NCBI GenBank assembly: GCA_963763475.1
Contig: CAVXOR010000004.1
Span: 533,200-597,199 of the forward strand
Source of the DNA: AC-32 sp963763475
GTDB taxonomy: Bacteria > Actinomycetota > Thermoleophilia > Gaiellales > Gaiellaceae
Direction of reading: 5' to 3'
Length of the DNA stretch: 64,000 nt
Shown here: positions 16,166 through 24,293 of the stretch, in pieces
Position numbering within the stretch: the stretch's first letter is position 1
Layout: each line of letters begins with the position of its first letter
Translations under genes and position numbers: made by a program
Notes under the pieces: generated by a model
Seen by the model: the letters and a program-made list of their open reading frames with translations, nothing else
What the model was told of the DNA's origin: nothing
Databases searched by the model: none

Positions 16166-16983
16166 GCGAGCAGCTCGGCTGGAACCCCGAGCGCGCGGCC
16201 TCCTTTTTCGACGGCTACGGCGAGAGCGAGTGGACACGCTTCGAGGAAGGCCGCACTCCGGCGCCGAGCCTCGACGTGCACCTCGATCGTCTCCGCCGGT
16301 TCGTCAAGGCCGGCGACGAGGTGCTCGACCTCGGGGCCGGGCCCGGGCGGTTCACCATCGAGCTCGCCCGCCTCGGCGCGCGGGTGACCGTCGGCGACCT
16401 CTCACCCGGCCAGCTCGAGCTCAACCGCGAGCACGTTTCGGCGGAGGGCCTCGAGGAGCGGGTCGCCGAGCGAGCCATCGCCGACGTGCTGGATCTCTCG
16501 CGCTGGGACGACGCGAGCTTCGATGCGGCCGTCTGCTTCGGGGGCCCGCTCAGCTACGTCGTCGACCGCACCGAGCAGGGGATCGCCGAGCTCGTGCGCG
16601 TGACCAGGCCCGGCGGGCATGTGCTCGTGTCGGTGATGTCGCTCGTGGGCACGGTCGTCCACTTCCTGCCGATCCTGGTCGACCTCGCCCGCCGTGACGG
16701 CGTCGCCAAGAACGAGGCGATCATCAGGACAGGCCTGCTTCCCGACGAGACCGACTACGGCCACCTGGCGATGAAGCTCTTCCGCTGGAGCGAGCTCGAG
16801 GCGCTGCTGTCGCCGCACGGCACGATCGTCGATGCCTGTGCGGCGGGACTGCTGCCGTCCGTGCGGCCCAACGAGCCCGAGCTGCGTGAGTTCCTCTCCT
16901 TGGTCGAGCTCGAGCTGGCAGGCGAGCCCGGCGCGATCTCGTGCGGCCAGCACATCCTGGCGGTCCTGCGGCGCGAGCCGTGA
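16162..16983 (+). CDS. SAM-dependent class I methyltransferase inside the trp operon
   Basis: The 273-residue protein has the SAM-binding motif V-L-D-L-G-A-G-P-G-R-F (residues 54-64), a V-G-D-L-S acidic loop at the end of strand 2, and F-D-A-A-V-C-F-G-G at motif post-I, typical of Methyltransf_11/25 small-molecule methyltransferases. It overlaps both trpB and trpA by GTGA junctions, so it is a fully integrated member of the operon between the two tryptophan synthase subunits. The substrate is unknown. An indole or Trp-pathway metabolite is conceivable but is only a context inference. Confidence 0.88.
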   Translation: MSEQLGWNPERAASFFDGYGESEWTRFEEGRTPAPSLDVHLDRLRRFVKAGDEVLDLGAGPGRFTIELARLGARVTVGDLSPGQLELNREHVSAEGLEERVAERAIADVLDLSRWDDASFDAAVCFGGPLSYVVDRTEQGIAELVRVTRPGGHVLVSVMSLVGTVVHFLPILVDLARRDGVAKNEAIIRTGLLPDETDYGHLAMKLFRWSELEALLSPHGTIVDACAAGLLPSVRPNEPELREFLSLVELELAGEPGAISCGQHILAVLRREP

Positions 16984-17678
16984 AGACGCTCGCGATCTAC
17001 CTGATGTGCGGACCGGAGGCGCCGACCCTGGCGGAAGCCGCGGTCGAGGGCGGCGCCGACCTGGTCGAGCTCGGATTCCCGTTCTCGGACCCGCTCGCCG
17101 ACGGCCCGGTGATCCGCCGCGCCGCGGAGCGCGCGCTCGCACAGGGGATGCGAACCGGCGCCTGCCTGGAGATGCTCGGGTCGACCCGCGAGCGCCTGCC
17201 GGAGACCCCGCTGGTGCCGATGACGTACTCCTCGCTGCTCGAGGCCTACGGCTGGGAGCGCTTTGCCGGGGACGCCGCGGAAGCGGGCGCGACCAGCGTG
17301 ATCGTCGCCGACCTCCCGGCCGGCGACCGGCCCGAGGTCCGGCGGGTGCAGCTGGTCGCTCCCACCTCGACCGACGAGCGGCTCGCGCTCGCGGCCGCGC
17401 AGACGGACGGCTGGCTCTACCTGGTCACGCTCACCGGCACGACCGGCGCGCGGAGCGAGCTCTCCCCCGCTCTCGCCGGGCTGGTCGACCGCGCCCGCGC
17501 GCACACCGACCTGCCGCTCTACGCCGGCTTCGGGATCTCGACGCCGGAGCAGGCACGGGCCGCCGCCGATCTGGCCGACGGGATCGTGGTCGGCTCCCGC
17601 GCCGTCGAGGTTGCGGAGGACGGGCCCGCGGCCCTGCGGGACTACGTCGCCTCGCTGCGGGAAGCACTCGACGCATGA
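16980..17678 (+). CDS. trpA: tryptophan synthase alpha chain
   Basis: TrpA cleaves indoleglycerol phosphate to indole for TrpB. The catalytic pair is E30 and D41 in V-E-L-G-F-P-F-S-D-P-L-A-D-G-P; the C-terminal half has T-G-T-T-G and the phosphate loops G-F-G-I-S-T and V-V-G-S-R-A. At 232 residues it is about 30 shorter than usual because the N-terminal helix is missing from this GTG start (16980); no good upstream start exists without deep overlap. It overlaps the next gene by ATGA. Confidence 0.93.
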   Translation: MKTLAIYLMCGPEAPTLAEAAVEGGADLVELGFPFSDPLADGPVIRRAAERALAQGMRTGACLEMLGSTRERLPETPLVPMTYSSLLEAYGWERFAGDAAEAGATSVIVADLPAGDRPEVRRVQLVAPTSTDERLALAAAQTDGWLYLVTLTGTTGARSELSPALAGLVDRARAHTDLPLYAGFGISTPEQARAAADLADGIVVGSRAVEVAEDGPAALRDYVASLREALDA

Positions 17679-18025
17679 CGACGGTGCTCGTGGACGCGCG
17701 CAACGTGCAGCGCTCGCAGTGGCCGAACCTGTCCGACGACGAGCTGGTCGAGCGCGCCCGCGCCTGGGCCGACCGACACGACGCCGAGCTGGTGCTCGTC
17801 TTCGACGGCAAGGCGCCTGAAGGCGTGGGCTCGAGCCGGCTCGACGAGCGCACGATGCTCGTCGGCACCGGCGGCGAGAGCGCCGACGACTGGCTGATCC
17901 GGGAAGCGCCCGGGCATCCCGGCGCCTGGCTCGTGACGTCCGACCGCGCACTGCGCGAGGCTGCGGGCGGGAACGCGGGCCGGCTCGTGGGTGGCGGCAC
18001 GTTCCTGCGCGGGTTGGACGATTGA
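17675..18025 (+). CDS. NYN/PIN-like (YacP-type) nuclease domain protein
   Basis: The 116-residue protein starts T-T-V-L-V-D-A-R-N-V-Q, then has L-V-F-D-G-K-A and V-T-S-D-R-A-L-R, giving the spaced aspartates (about D7, D44, D82 and D94) of the NYN/YacP branch of PIN-fold RNases. Such proteins act in RNA processing or decay. Overlaps on both sides (ATGA with trpA, TTGA with the next gene) keep it in the trp transcript. Family assignment is by motif only. Confidence 0.72.
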   Translation: MTTVLVDARNVQRSQWPNLSDDELVERARAWADRHDAELVLVFDGKAPEGVGSSRLDERTMLVGTGGESADDWLIREAPGHPGAWLVTSDRALREAAGGNAGRLVGGGTFLRGLDD

Positions 18026-18447
18026 GCCGGCTGCGCGCAGCGGCGGCCGGAGCCGTGGCCGCGACCGCCTGGGGTCTCGCCGAGCCGCTCGACCAGCGGC
18101 TACTGCGCTGCGACTACTCGGACGTCGCCGTGCTCGGCAAGGCTGTCACGCGTGGGCCGGACTGGCGGCTCGCGGGCTTCGCGCTGCACGCCCTCAACGG
18201 GGTCGTCTTCGGCCTGGTTTTCGACGAGCTGCGCCGCCGCGTTCCGGTGCCTCCGCGCCGCCTCGCGGTCGGCATGGCACTCGCCGAGCACACGACGCTG
18301 TACCCACTCTGCGCGCTGATCGACCGGTACCACCCGGCCCGCGGCGAGCCCGGCATTCCGCCGCTGTTGACGAACCCGCGCGCGTTCGCGCAGGCGACGT
18401 GGCGGCACATGCTCTTCGGCACCGTGCTCGGAAGGCTGGCGGCGTGA
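18022..18447 (+). CDS. hypothetical integral membrane protein
   Basis: The TTG start overlaps the preceding stop as TTGA. The 141-residue product has an N-terminal hydrophobic segment, a second one at about residues 53-70 (F-A-L-H-A-L-N-G-V-V-F-G-L-V-F) and another after residue 90, with conserved-looking H and Y residues (A-E-H-T-T-L-Y-P). This resembles small four-helix membrane proteins of unknown function in actinobacteria. Its stop overlaps the next gene as GTGA. Confidence 0.65.
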   Translation: MSRLRAAAAGAVAATAWGLAEPLDQRLLRCDYSDVAVLGKAVTRGPDWRLAGFALHALNGVVFGLVFDELRRRVPVPPRRLAVGMALAEHTTLYPLCALIDRYHPARGEPGIPPLLTNPRAFAQATWRHMLFGTVLGRLAA

Positions 18448-19212
18448 AGATCGTAGCCGTCTTCGCCGCGGCGGCGATCGTTCCGAGCGCGTCTGCGGCC
18501 TCCCGGCCGTGGCAGCCGCCTATGGCCGCCGTGGTGAGCTACGCCTCGCACCGGCACGGCGTGATCGCCTTCGCCGTCCGCACGCCGACCCGCCACTGGG
18601 GCTGGCACGCGGCCCGCGTCTTCCCCTCGGCGAGCGTGCTCAAGGCGATGCTGCTCGTCGCCTACCTCGACCTGCCCTCGGTCCGGTCGCGCCGCTCGGG
18701 CCGCAGGACCGCGAGCTGCTCACGCCGATGATCCGCCGCTCCGACAACGACGCGGCCGGCCGCGTGATCGGGATCGTCGGGGCGAGTCGCCTACGCGACC
18801 TCGCACACCGCGCCGGCATGCGCCGGTTCACGCCGGTGACCGGGATCTGGGGCCTGAGCCGCATCGACGCTGCCGACCAGGCACGCTACTTCCTGCACAT
18901 CGACTCGCTGCTCGCGCCTCGCCACCGGGCGTACGCATTTTCCTGAAGCTGCTGAACACGATCACGCCCGCGCCGCGCTGGGGCATCGCGCGCGTCCGGC
19001 CGCTGGGCTGGCGACTCTACTTCAAGGGCGGCTGGGGCTCGGGCACCGGCTGGGTCGACCACCAGGTCGCGCTCCTGACCCGCGGCGACGAGCGCATGTC
19101 GGTCGCGATCCTGACCCACCTCGACAGCAGTCACGCCTATGGCAAGGAGACGCTGCGCGGGATCGCGGCACGGCTGCTACGCGGGCTCGGCTCCGCCGCA
19201 GAGGTTCGCTAG
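18444..19212 (+). pseudogene. serine hydrolase (class A beta-lactamase-like), broken by two frameshifts
   Basis: Pieces of one beta-lactamase/PBP-fold protein lie in three successive frames. The first, from GTG 18444, has a signal peptide and the active-site S-x-x-K motif (S-A-S-V-L-K). The second carries the S-D-N motif (R-R-S-D-N-D-A-A). The third, from about 18943, carries the K-G-G-W-G-S-G-T-G-W box and continues to TAG at 19212. Each junction (near 18690 and 18940) is explained by loss of one base. All catalytic motifs survive, so this is either a very recent pseudogene or a pair of sequencing deletions. It ends the trp-led gene string and converges on a peptidase gene. Confidence 0.75.
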
Positions 19213-19817
19213 CCGCCGGTCGCGGAGAAGTGCTGGTAGTCGGGAGAGCCGGTCCAGCGGCCGCCCCACTGCCAGCCGACCTCGGCGAACGCGCGCACGA
19301 GCAGCCCGCCTCGAACGGCCATGCCCGGCCGGTAGCGGGAGCGGTCGAGGTACGCCCGCCCGGCGCGTGGGTGCACGCGGCCGTCCTCGAGGTACGGGTT
19401 CTCGACCGGGTTCACGTCGATCGCGAGCCCGTACGCGTGCACCGACCAGCGCTTCGGCCCGGGCGCGACGGCGTAGCGGCAGTTGAAGGCGGCCGTGTTG
19501 TCTGCGTCGAGCGAGCGCTCGTCGCTGCCGCCGTACGCGTCGACCGGGCGCAAGCGTCGGAGCGGGAAGCGCGCGGCGTACAGCCGCGCGAAGACCCGGG
19601 TCAGCGGCCGGACGGCTCGCGTGTTGACGACCAGCGCGCCGCTGTGCCGGCGGCCGTCGAAGCCCCAGTAAGAGAGCCGCAGCCGCCGCAGCGAGGCCGG
19701 CGCGACCGGGCAGCCGTGGTGCCATGAGTGCGGCAGGTCGCCTGCCGTCACGCGCGAGACCGAGTGCGAGAACGGCGGCGGCTGGAGCGCGAGCGCTACG
19801 AGCAGGAGCGCGGCCAT
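19209..19817 (-). CDS. M15 family D-alanyl-D-alanine carboxypeptidase-like protein
   Basis: The 202-residue protein has a short hydrophobic N-terminus consistent with export, and the zinc peptidase signature S-V-H-A-Y-G-L-A-I-D-V-N-P plus a C-terminal D-Y-Q-H-F. This supplies the His, Asp and His ligands of the VanY/M15C fold, which trims peptidoglycan stem peptides. It is divergent from an L,D-transpeptidase gene 20 bases away, making a two-gene cell-wall module. The last 4 bases overlap the converging broken hydrolase. Confidence 0.8.
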   Translation of the reverse strand: MAALLLVALALQPPPFSHSVSRVTAGDLPHSWHHGCPVAPASLRRLRLSYWGFDGRRHSGALVVNTRAVRPLTRVFARLYAARFPLRRLRPVDAYGGSDERSLDADNTAAFNCRYAVAPGPKRWSVHAYGLAIDVNPVENPYLEDGRVHPRAGRAYLDRSRYRPGMAVRGGLLVRAFAEVGWQWGGRWTGSPDYQHFSATGG

Positions 19818-19837
19818 CGTCCGTAGTCTGCAGGTCG

Positions 19838-20548
19838 ATGAGGCTGCTCGCCCTCACCCTCGTCGCGCTGGCCGTCGCGGCCTCCGCCTCCGCGCGCGGC
19901 GAGCGCGCCGCCGCCTGTGCACCGACCTTCGCCGGCCGACTCAATACGGGCTCGGCGACCCAGCTGGTCACGGTGGTCGCCCGGACCCGCGCCTCGACGC
20001 AGGGAAGCTTGAGGCTCTGGAGCAGGCGCGGAGCCTGCTGGCACGAGGTCGCCGGGCCCTGGGCCGCCTGGCTCGGCGGGCGCGGCACCTCCCCGGCCAA
20101 GCAGGAGGGAGACCTGCGCACACCGACCGGCATCTTCGGCTTCCTGCGCACGCTGTACGGCGTCGCGGCGAGTCCGGGCGTCCACTACGGCTACCGCCGC
20201 GTCGTCTGCGGCGACTGGTGGGTCGAAGACCCCGCCTCGCCTTACTACAACCGCTTCCGGCACGTGCGCTGCGGCTCGACGCCGCCGTTCCGGACAACCA
20301 GCGAGGACCTTTCCCGTTCGCCCACCGCCTACCGCCACTTCGCCGTGATCGCCTACAACACGAAGCCGGTCGTGCCGGGCCGCGGGTCGGGGATCTTCCT
20401 CCACGTCACCACCGGGCGGCCGACGCTCGGCTGCGTCAGTTTGCCGCTGCCGCGGCTGGTCGCCACGCTGCGGTGGCTCCGGCCCACGGCAGCCCCGCTG
20501 ATCGCGATCGGGACGGCTGCCGACCTGCTGCGGGCCCGGCCTTCGTAG
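19838..20548 (+). CDS. exported L,D-transpeptidase (YkuD-like)
   Basis: The ATG at 19838 opens a classic signal peptide (M-R-L-L-A-L-T-L-V-A-L-A-V-A-A-S-A-S-A). The mature part ends in the YkuD active site H-V-T-T-G-R-P-T-L-G-C-V-S-L-P with nucleophile C199 in a 236-residue protein. The T-P-x-G-I-F segment also fits the family. It would cross-link peptidoglycan or attach proteins to it. Upstream in-frame codons belong to the opposite peptidase gene and are rejected. Confidence 0.82.
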   Translation: MRLLALTLVALAVAASASARGERAAACAPTFAGRLNTGSATQLVTVVARTRASTQGSLRLWSRRGACWHEVAGPWAAWLGGRGTSPAKQEGDLRTPTGIFGFLRTLYGVAASPGVHYGYRRVVCGDWWVEDPASPYYNRFRHVRCGSTPPFRTTSEDLSRSPTAYRHFAVIAYNTKPVVPGRGSGIFLHVTTGRPTLGCVSLPLPRLVATLRWLRPTAAPLIAIGTAADLLRARPS

Positions 20549-20554
20549 GCGGCT

Positions 20555-20595
20555 GCGGGTTTTCCGCGAGCACGATCCGCGCCCGTCCCGATGGC
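20555..20595 (+). promoter_or_regulatory. regulatory box A and GATGGC hexamer upstream of the 101-residue protein gene
   Basis: TGCGG and CCGCG half-sites (20554-20568) form a palindrome around GTTTT; 21 bp after CCGCG comes GATGGC (20590-20595), with GATC in between. The arrangement matches the other boxes at 25.5, 29.4, 33.4, 34.0, 39.7 and 41.3 kb. The hexamer lies 30 bases before the ATG at 20626. Confidence 0.65.
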
Positions 20596-20625
20596 GCGCA
20601 CCCGCTTCACGAGCACGATCAGGGC

Positions 20626-20931
20626 ATGAGAACGACGTACGGCGTGGTCTGGCGCGCGGGCGCCGACCCCCTTGCACGAGGGAAGCTCGAGCTGCTCCCG
20701 CTCGGGGTGCGACTCGAGGGGCTCGCCGGCTCGGACCCTGTCGCGCTGGAGATCCCGTACGACGAGCTCGAGGAAGTCCGAACGGGGCGTGCGATCGCTG
20801 ACCGCCTCAACGGGCACCCCACGCTGGTGCTCCAGGGGCGAGGTCGCGCGCCCGTCGTGATCGCTGCTGTCGCGCAGTCCGGCGTGGTAGCTGAGCTGAC
20901 CGAGCACCTGGCGAAGCTGGCGCTCGCCTAG
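20626..20931 (+). CDS. hypothetical protein with stress-regulon promoter
   Basis: The 101-residue protein is soluble and beta-rich with a mid-region P-Y-D-E-L-E-E-V-R-T-G and a C-terminal amphipathic helix. I do not recognise a family, though the layout is PH-like (inference). The upstream box places it under the same control as universal stress proteins further along. It converges on the acetate kinase gene with 4 bases of overlap. Confidence 0.68.
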   Translation: MRTTYGVVWRAGADPLARGKLELLPLGVRLEGLAGSDPVALEIPYDELEEVRTGRAIADRLNGHPTLVLQGRGRAPVVIAAVAQSGVVAELTEHLAKLALA

Positions 20932-21947
20932 ACGAGCGAGCGAGCCGCCCGGGCCGCGACCACGTCCTCGCGAGCGTGGGTCACGTGCACACGCGCGCGC
21001 GAGGCCGCCGCGGCGATGTCGGCATCTGTACGCACGTCGCTGTTGGCCTGCAGGTCGAGCTCGACCCCGAGGAACGCCAGCCGCGCGCAGACTCGCTCGC
21101 GCACGAGGGCCGAGCCTTCGCCGACACCCGCCGTGAAGACGAGCGCGTCGAGGCCGCCCAGTGCCGCCGTCATCGCGGCGATCGCCCCGGCGACGCGGTA
21201 GCAGAAGACCGAGAGCGCGAGCTGCGCTCCGGGCTCCGAGGAGGCCTCGAGCTGCTCGACCCGCGCCGAGCCGCCGAGGGCGAGCAGCCCCGATTCGTGC
21301 TCCAGCGCGTGCTCGAGCTCGTCGGGCCCGATGCCGACATGCCGCTGCAGGTAGAGGAGGATCTCCGGGTCGATCGAGCCCGAGCGCGTCGCCATCGGGA
21401 CGCCCTCGAGCGGGCTGAAGCCCATCGTCGTGTCGACGGAGCGTCCGTCGAGCACGGCCGTCACCGAACACCCGCCCCCGAGGTGGCAGACGACCAGCCT
21501 CGGCACCGAAACGCGCTCGGCCGACCACGCGACCGAGAGCCCGTGGAACCCGTAGCGGCGGATCCCCAACTCTTCTCGCCAGCGCGACGGCACGGCGTAG
21601 GTGAAGGCGACCTCCGGAATCGTCGCGTGGAACGCCGTGTCGAACACCGCGACCTGCGGCAGCTCCGGAAACGCGCTCCGGGCCTCCCCGATGGCCTGCA
21701 ACGCGGGCGCATTGTGCAGCGGCGCCAGCTCAACCAGTTGCTCCAACTCGGCGAGCACGCCGTCGTCGACCAGCATCGGCTCGCAAAAGCTGGAGCCTCC
21801 GTGCACGACCCGATGGGCCACCGCCGCAACATCTCTCGGCGCCTCGGCGAGCGACGGGACTGCCACGGACGAATCGTCGTCCGATACGACCGAGAGCTTC
21901 AGGCTCGTCGAGCCGGCATTGACGACGAGGATGCTCAGCCGGGCCAC
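20928..21947 (-). CDS. ackA: acetate kinase (short form)
   Basis: The protein begins L-S-I-L-V-V-N-A-G-S-T-S-L-K and has R-R-Y-G-F-H-G-L-S, H-L-G-G-G-C-S-V, D-T-T-M-G-F-S-P-L-E-G and F-T-A-G-V-G-E, all acetokinase-family signatures. It makes ATP and acetate from acetyl phosphate. At 339 residues it is about 60 shorter than common acetate kinases, the loss being spread through the N-terminal domain. The GTG at 21947 overlaps the end of the phosphoketolase gene by 13 bases, and its product is the direct consumer of that enzyme's acetyl phosphate. Confidence 0.9.
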   Translation of the reverse strand: MARLSILVVNAGSTSLKLSVVSDDDSSVAVPSLAEAPRDVAAVAHRVVHGGSSFCEPMLVDDGVLAELEQLVELAPLHNAPALQAIGEARSAFPELPQVAVFDTAFHATIPEVAFTYAVPSRWREELGIRRYGFHGLSVAWSAERVSVPRLVVCHLGGGCSVTAVLDGRSVDTTMGFSPLEGVPMATRSGSIDPEILLYLQRHVGIGPDELEHALEHESGLLALGGSARVEQLEASSEPGAQLALSVFCYRVAGAIAAMTAALGGLDALVFTAGVGEGSALVRERVCARLAFLGVELDLQANSDVRTDADIAAAASRARVHVTHAREDVVAARAARSLV

Positions 21948-24283
21948 GTCCAGCCGGCGATTTCGGGATCGTCCTCGCCGTGCTCGCGCGTGTACGCGCG
22001 CGCGTGCAGGCGGCGGTCCTCGAGCTCCTGGCGCAAAGGCCCGCAGGTGTTCGCGAGCCCCGGCACGCGGTCGAGCACGTCGATCGCGAGGTGGAACCGG
22101 TCGAGGTCGTTCAGCATCACCATGTCGAACGGCGTCGTGGTCGTGCCTTCCTCCTTGTAGCCGCGCACGTGAAGGTTGGAGTGGTTGCGCCTGCGGTAGG
22201 TGAGCCGGTGGATCAGCCACGGGTAGCCGTGGTATGCGAAGACGACCGGCTTGTCGGTGGTGAAGATCGCATCGAATTCGCTGTCGGGGAGCCCGTGCGG
22301 ATGCTCCGTCTGCGGCTGCAGGCGCATCAGGTCGACGACGTTGACGACTCGCACCTTCAGCTCGGGGAGCCGCTCCCGCAGCAGCGCGGCCGCCGCGAGC
22401 GTCTCGAGCGTCGGCACGTCGCCGCAACAGGCCAGCACGACGTCCGGCTCGGCGCCTGCCTCCGTCGAGGCCCACTCCCAGATCCCGATCCCTCGCGTGC
22501 AGTGGACGATCGCGTCGTCCAGCGAGAGGTAGTCCAGCGCCGGCTGCTTGGCCGCGACCACGACGTTCACGTAGTCGCGGCTGCGGAGGCAGTGGTCGTA
22601 CACCGAGAGCAGGCAGTTCGCGTCGGGCGGGAGGTAGACGCGGATGATCTCCGCCTTCTTGTTGACGACGTGGTCGATGAAACCTGGGTCCTGGTGCGAG
22701 AAGCCGTTGTGGTCCTGCCGCCAGACGTGCGAGCTGAGCAGGTAGTTCAGCGAGGCGATCGGGCGGCGCCAGCGGATCCCGCGTGTCACCTTCAACCACT
22801 TGGCGTGCTGGTTGAACATCGAGTCGACGATGTGGATGAACGCCTCGTAGCAGTTGAAGAGCCCGTGCCTGCCGGTTAGCAGGTAACCCTCGAGCCAGCC
22901 CTGGCAGAGGTGCTCGCTCAGCACCTCGACGACCTGGCCGTGGCGCCCCAGGTGCTCGTCGGTCGGCTCGAGCCCTGCCTCCCACACGCGCGAGGTCGCC
23001 TCGAAGACGTCGGCGAGCCGGTTCGACGCCGTCTCGTCAGGCCCGAAGACGCGGAAGTTGCCGCGATTGCCGGCGGTCACGTCGCGGAGAAAGCGGCCGA
23101 GCACGCGGGTGGGCTCGCTGAAGCTCGTGCCTGGCTGCTCGACCTCGACGGCGTAGTCACGGAAGTCCGGTAGCAGCAGGTCGCGAAGCAGCTCTCCGCC
23201 GTTCGCGTGGGGGCTCGCGCTCATGCGACGCTCGCCGCGGGGCGACAACTCCAGCAGCTCCGGCAGCGGAGCGCCGTCGTCGTCGAAGAGCTCCTCCGGC
23301 CGGTAGGAGCGAAGCCACTCCTCGAGCAGCTTGAGGTGCTCGTCGTTCCCGCGCACGTCCGCGATCGGGACCTGGTGGGAACGCCAGGTGTTCTCGACCG
23401 GCAATCCGTCGACCTCCTTCGGCCCGGTCCAGCCCTTCGGCGTGCGCAGGACGATCATCGGCCACTTGCCGCCGCGGCCGTTCTTGACGTCCTGGATGCC
23501 GTCGAGCGCCTCGTCCAGGGCGGCCGCGAACCGTTCGTGGACGCCCAGCGAGTCCTCGGCGTCGAACCCGCCGGTGACGAGGATCGGTCGATGGCCGTAA
23601 CCCTCGAGCAGCGAGATCAGCTCCTGCTCGGGGATGCGCGCGAGCAGGGTCGGGTTCGCGATCTTGTAGCCGTTCAGGTGCAGCACCGGCAGCACGGCGC
23701 CGTCGTGTTCGGGGTCGAGGAACTTGTTGGAGTGCCAGCTCGCGGCCAGCGGCCCGGTCTCGGCCTCCCCGTCGCCCACGACGCAGCAGACGGTCAGGTC
23801 GGGGTTGTCGAACGCCGCGCCGTAGGCGTGCGCGAGCGAGTAGCCCAGCTCGCCGCCTTCGTGGATCGAGCCCGGCGTCTCCGGCGCCACGTGGCTGGGG
23901 ATCCCGCCGGGGAAGGAGAACTGCCGGAAGAGCTGCTTCAGCCCGGCCTGGTCGAGCGTCACGTGCGGGTAGCGCTCGGTGTAGGTGCCGTCCAGGTAGG
24001 CACAGGCGACGACGCCCGGGCCGCCGTGGCCGGGGCCGCAGACGTAGATCGCATCGAGCTCCCGCGCCCGGATGGCCCGGTTCATGTGCGCCCAGATCAG
24101 GTTGAGCCCCGGGACGGTGCCGAAGTGGCCCAGCAGCCGCGGCTTGACGTGCTCGTGGCGCAGCGGCTCGCGCAGCAGCGGGTTGTCGAGCAGGTAGATC
24201 TGGCCGACGGAGAGGTAGTTCGCGGCGCGCCAGAAGGCGTCGAGCCGTTCGAGCTGCGGCGCGTGAGTGCCCATCGCCGCCAT
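21935..24283 (-). CDS. xfp: xylulose-5-phosphate/fructose-6-phosphate phosphoketolase
   Basis: The 782-residue ThDP enzyme cleaves xylulose 5-P (and often fructose 6-P) with phosphate to acetyl phosphate plus glyceraldehyde 3-P. Characteristic are G-P-G-H-G-G-P-G, G-G-E-L-G-Y-S-L-A-H-A-Y-G-A, the ThDP-binding G-D-G-E-A-E-T-G and W-H-S-N-K-F, and the C-terminal R-G-Y-K-E-E-G-T-T-T-T-P-F. Length is normal. It lies 10 bases after the NirK-like gene and overlaps ackA, giving a copper oxidoreductase-phosphoketolase-acetate kinase operon that yields ATP without the lower respiratory chain. Confidence 0.95.
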   Translation of the reverse strand: MAAMGTHAPQLERLDAFWRAANYLSVGQIYLLDNPLLREPLRHEHVKPRLLGHFGTVPGLNLIWAHMNRAIRARELDAIYVCGPGHGGPGVVACAYLDGTYTERYPHVTLDQAGLKQLFRQFSFPGGIPSHVAPETPGSIHEGGELGYSLAHAYGAAFDNPDLTVCCVVGDGEAETGPLAASWHSNKFLDPEHDGAVLPVLHLNGYKIANPTLLARIPEQELISLLEGYGHRPILVTGGFDAEDSLGVHERFAAALDEALDGIQDVKNGRGGKWPMIVLRTPKGWTGPKEVDGLPVENTWRSHQVPIADVRGNDEHLKLLEEWLRSYRPEELFDDDGAPLPELLELSPRGERRMSASPHANGGELLRDLLLPDFRDYAVEVEQPGTSFSEPTRVLGRFLRDVTAGNRGNFRVFGPDETASNRLADVFEATSRVWEAGLEPTDEHLGRHGQVVEVLSEHLCQGWLEGYLLTGRHGLFNCYEAFIHIVDSMFNQHAKWLKVTRGIRWRRPIASLNYLLSSHVWRQDHNGFSHQDPGFIDHVVNKKAEIIRVYLPPDANCLLSVYDHCLRSRDYVNVVVAAKQPALDYLSLDDAIVHCTRGIGIWEWASTEAGAEPDVVLACCGDVPTLETLAAAALLRERLPELKVRVVNVVDLMRLQPQTEHPHGLPDSEFDAIFTTDKPVVFAYHGYPWLIHRLTYRRRNHSNLHVRGYKEEGTTTTPFDMVMLNDLDRFHLAIDVLDRVPGLANTCGPLRQELEDRRLHARAYTREHGEDDPEIAGWTWPG

Positions 24284-24293
24284 CGTCTCACCC

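Noticed and set aside
20928..22985. Single long minus-strand frame of 685 codons covering acetate kinase and part of phosphoketolase.
   Set aside because: Its first half is out of frame with phosphoketolase and low-complexity; only the part from 21947 matches acetate kinase.
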